A stretch of 42,500 bases of DNA from Chromera velia (lineage: Eukaryota; Sar; Chromeraceae): NCBI GenBank assembly GCA_018398765.1, contig JAHBMJ010004494.1, forward strand, positions 26,806 through 69,305, in the 5' to 3' direction. The notes beneath the pieces were generated by a model. It was not told the DNA's origin, did not search any database, and saw only the letters and a program-made list of their open reading frames with translations. Position numbers and translations under genes: made by a program. Shown here in pieces: positions 40,131 through 42,500 of this stretch. Numbering within the stretch: the first letter of the stretch is position 1; each line of letters starts with the position of its first letter.

Positions 40131-42500
40131 TCATTTCACCGACATAAAACGAAGCGAACGAGAATGCCAAATGAATGAGTCCCATATTTTTCTTATTTGA
40201 GGACTGACGGACCATCGGACTGCGCCAACGTGTCTTTTCCTGATTTCATCAACACACTCTTTCAGAGAGCGCCAAACGGCCTTTGTCTCCTCTGACACAA
40301 CCTCCGGCGGCTTCTCAACCCCCATCTCCTCTTTCTCCTTTGAGCGCCACCAAGACTCTTCGGAAACCGTCAGACAGTTCAGATACATTATGAAGTGATC
40401 TCCGTCCAGCAGGTTTCTCTCCTTCGCCATTCGACTCAAGGATTCGATGTCGAAGCCCCTGCCGAGAAAATGGCAGCTTCGCACAAGAAGGGCATTCACC
40501 CACAAAGGCGTCTGAGTGAACGTCTGAGTGAACGTCCTGCCCCACTCCACAGAGCCGTACGTCGAGTCGTCGGACTTCAAGATCTGCACAGACAGATACC
40601 ATCGTGCAACAAGCATGTCGTCATGAGCAGAGTATTCAACAAACAGAGATCTGTCGGATCTGAAGCATACCAGTGCATACCCAGAAACATATTTCAGTCC
40701 TGAAAGATTCGAAAAAGGTCCACCAAACAGAAATGGAGGGAGGGACAAAAGAACGAACGGAAGAACGGAGGAGAGAAGGGAAGAACAAAGAAAGTGAAGA
40801 CGGAAGGAATGAAGGAATGAAGAAAGGCGGGAAAGACGAGCAGAAGAAGCAAAGAAAATGAAACCTTCAGAAGAAATCACAAATCTTTGCAACCGTCTTT
40901 CTGCCCTCCCCCAAGACTGACGAAGTCCAGATTCACACATCCGCTTTCCCAAGGCATCCGCCTCCCTACGTCTTTTCGAAATTCCCTCAGCGTCTGCAAC
41001 ACCAGCCTCTTTACCCACCCCCTCGGGTCTCTGTCAAGCAGCTGCCTCAGTTTCATCCGAATGCGAAAAGACAGACCAAAGTCCTTCTGCAGAAGGGCCT
41101 TCCGCAGTCGGCGGCTCCACTGCCTGCCAATACTTGGTTGACGGCTCAGCAACACACAGAAGCAGTCCACCAGCCTCTCCACCACCCCCCCTCTGCCTTT
41201 TGAAATCAGCAGCGGAACAGCTCCTCCCACTTTTCTCTCTATTGCAGACACGACAGCGGTGGTGATGCTCTTTCTGCCCTCCTCAGTTGTTGCTGTTTCT
41301 TCGGAAACATGTTCGAGAAGCATTTCCAAAAGGTTCTTGTCCCTCTCTTGTAATGGAGTCTCTGTCGCAATCCCCTCCCTTAGGAACCTCACCTGCCTGC
41401 GTCGAATACTCTCGACTGCAGCGAGAAGAGGCGTAGTCCCGCTGAGATCAGGTCTGAGCACCTGGGCGCCTGCCTGAAGCAGCGTCCTCACCGTCTCATC
41501 TCGACCTGAGAGAAGAGATGAAGTCTGATCGCTACAAACGACCTGCAGAGGCGAGGCGCCCCTCAGCTGTCGAGACGGTGTGTCTGGGGGGCAGCCGAAA
41601 GACAGGAAGGCAGCAAGCACGGCTGAATTTCCTTTAAGGCATGCCACATGAAGGGGGGTACCCAAAATTGGGGGTGATCTGCTGAGGTTGGGCGTGGCCT
41701 CCGGCTGGGGGTCTAGGGTTTCGGGTCGGATAGACGGGCTGAATTCAAATAGGGTGGGCAGGAAAGCGGCAGCGTCTATTTCTGCACATAGGAAGAAAAG
41801 GGAGGAGACAAGAGCCTGTGTGTCCTCTCCATCAGCCTCCTTCTTCTGGAGGGTGCTGTGGAAGAGTGGCAGAGTGCCATCGTGAGCGGCTTTTGGATCG
41901 GCCCTTATGACAGCGAGGGGGTCGGCAGGAAGTAAGGGGAAGGTTTGGTGCAGCCACAAGGCAGCCTCGATGTGAAGGTTCTCCAGCGCCCAGCCGACTG
42001 CATTCCATTTTGTTGGCTTAGACCACCCATTGGCATCTTGTGCAGGTGAAGGGGTTGTCTGGCTGATGGAAACAGCAACCTCCGTAAGGTCACTTCCGTC
42101 TGCCTTGGCGAGGATTCGGACCCTTTCCAACTCAGGGGCGGTGGCGGTTTTGTAAAGGACTCTTCCTAGCGGAGTGTACTTCGGACGGTTGCCATAACTT
42201 CCGATAGGGACCTCGGCTTCCGACCAGAGGTTCGTGTTTGGAGTATGGGACAAAATCTCGGTCAGGACAGGGAGGGGAGCTCTGGTGGCTGCAATGTGAA
42301 GCAGTGTTTCGTTGGGGCTTTTCTGCATTCGACCGAGGTCGATCAGAGCTCCATGATGCAGGAGGGTCAGGATAACGTCCCACCGTCCACCCTCAGCAGC
42401 AACGATTATGGGGGTGTATCGAGACGTACGTTCGTGAGGGTGGTCTTTGTTTTTCTTTTTCTTCTTTTTCTTTTTTGTCCTCTCTGTCGGGTCTTCAGGA
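40131..42500 (-). CDS. Ankyrin-repeat protein, 5' partial, at least 676 aa
   Basis: The frame is open to the window edge, so the start is missing. The first exon seen is 42499-40922 and the last is 40583-40131. I prefer the donor GTCAGT after 40922 and the acceptor CTGTCTGTGCAG (phase 0). An alternative joins 40894 to 40699 in phase 1 with a weak GTTGCA donor. The visible N-terminus is a Lys-rich basic run that could be a nuclear signal. Ankyrin repeats follow: RYTPIIVAAEGGRWDVILTL, ETLLHIAATRAPLPVLTEIL, a divergent central part, GTPLHVACLKGNSAVLAAFL, GASPLQVVCS and GTTPLLAAVES. Such repeats bind proteins. The C-terminal 150 residues (for example WVNALLVRSCHFLGRGFDI, SLKECVDEIRKRH) are of no family I know. 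The role is a protein-binding scaffold by inference. Confidence 0.75.

Noticed and set aside
40590-40922. Ankyrin gene splice using donor GTTGCA at 40893 and acceptor at 40700.
   Set aside because: It is possible by phase but has a weak donor. The GTCAGT donor with CTGTCTGTGCAG acceptor is preferred. RNA data would decide.

Overview
The window is nuclear DNA from an intron-bearing eukaryote, most likely a unicellular alga or protist. A chromerid alveolate such as Chromera velia is my best guess. The reasons are GT-AG introns of about 40 to 1000 nt, abundant di- and tetranucleotide microsatellites, very long Ser/Gly/Pro-rich proteins, and decayed retroelements between genes. The organism is inferred from style only. 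I see no bacterial operons, rRNA, tRNA or CRISPR. Gene models were built by hand from splice signals and phase agreement, so exon ends are predictions.

Left part (1-17561). The last exon of an NAD(P)-binding SDR-like protein (266-628) is followed by about 5.6 kb with no confident gene. A six-exon minus-strand gene for a 283-aa protein of unknown family (6229-8161) is head to head with a plus-strand gene for a protein of about 1050 aa, mostly low complexity (8360-12849). Then come a hAT-like MITE (14305-14551) and a three-exon gene for a small secreted protein with two EF-hands (15198-16674, minus), whose large intron holds a CAAT microsatellite.

Middle (17562-29229). A four-exon gene encodes a 2161-aa protein with an N-terminal nucleotidyltransferase of the terminal uridylyltransferase / non-canonical poly(A) polymerase type and a very long disordered tail. 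Next is a nearly complete non-autonomous LTR retrotransposon on the minus strand (26140-29224) with 5-bp target duplication, 255-bp LTRs, primer-binding site and polypurine tract, but only a broken, possibly Gag-like coding region.

Right part (29713-42500). A four-exon orphan gene (minus) is divergent from a 393-aa protein with two NUMOD4-HNH nuclease-like modules and an organelle-type presequence. A cluster of 5'-truncated LINE copies follows. Last are two minus-strand genes: a 628-aa protein with two Nup98-like S-F-E-E-L-R-W motifs and an acidic tail, and an ankyrin-repeat protein whose 5' end lies beyond the window.

The genes do not form an obvious pathway. Recurrent themes are splice sites built inside microsatellites, a high share of donors with C at intron position +3, and G-rich sense strands in the two largest genes.
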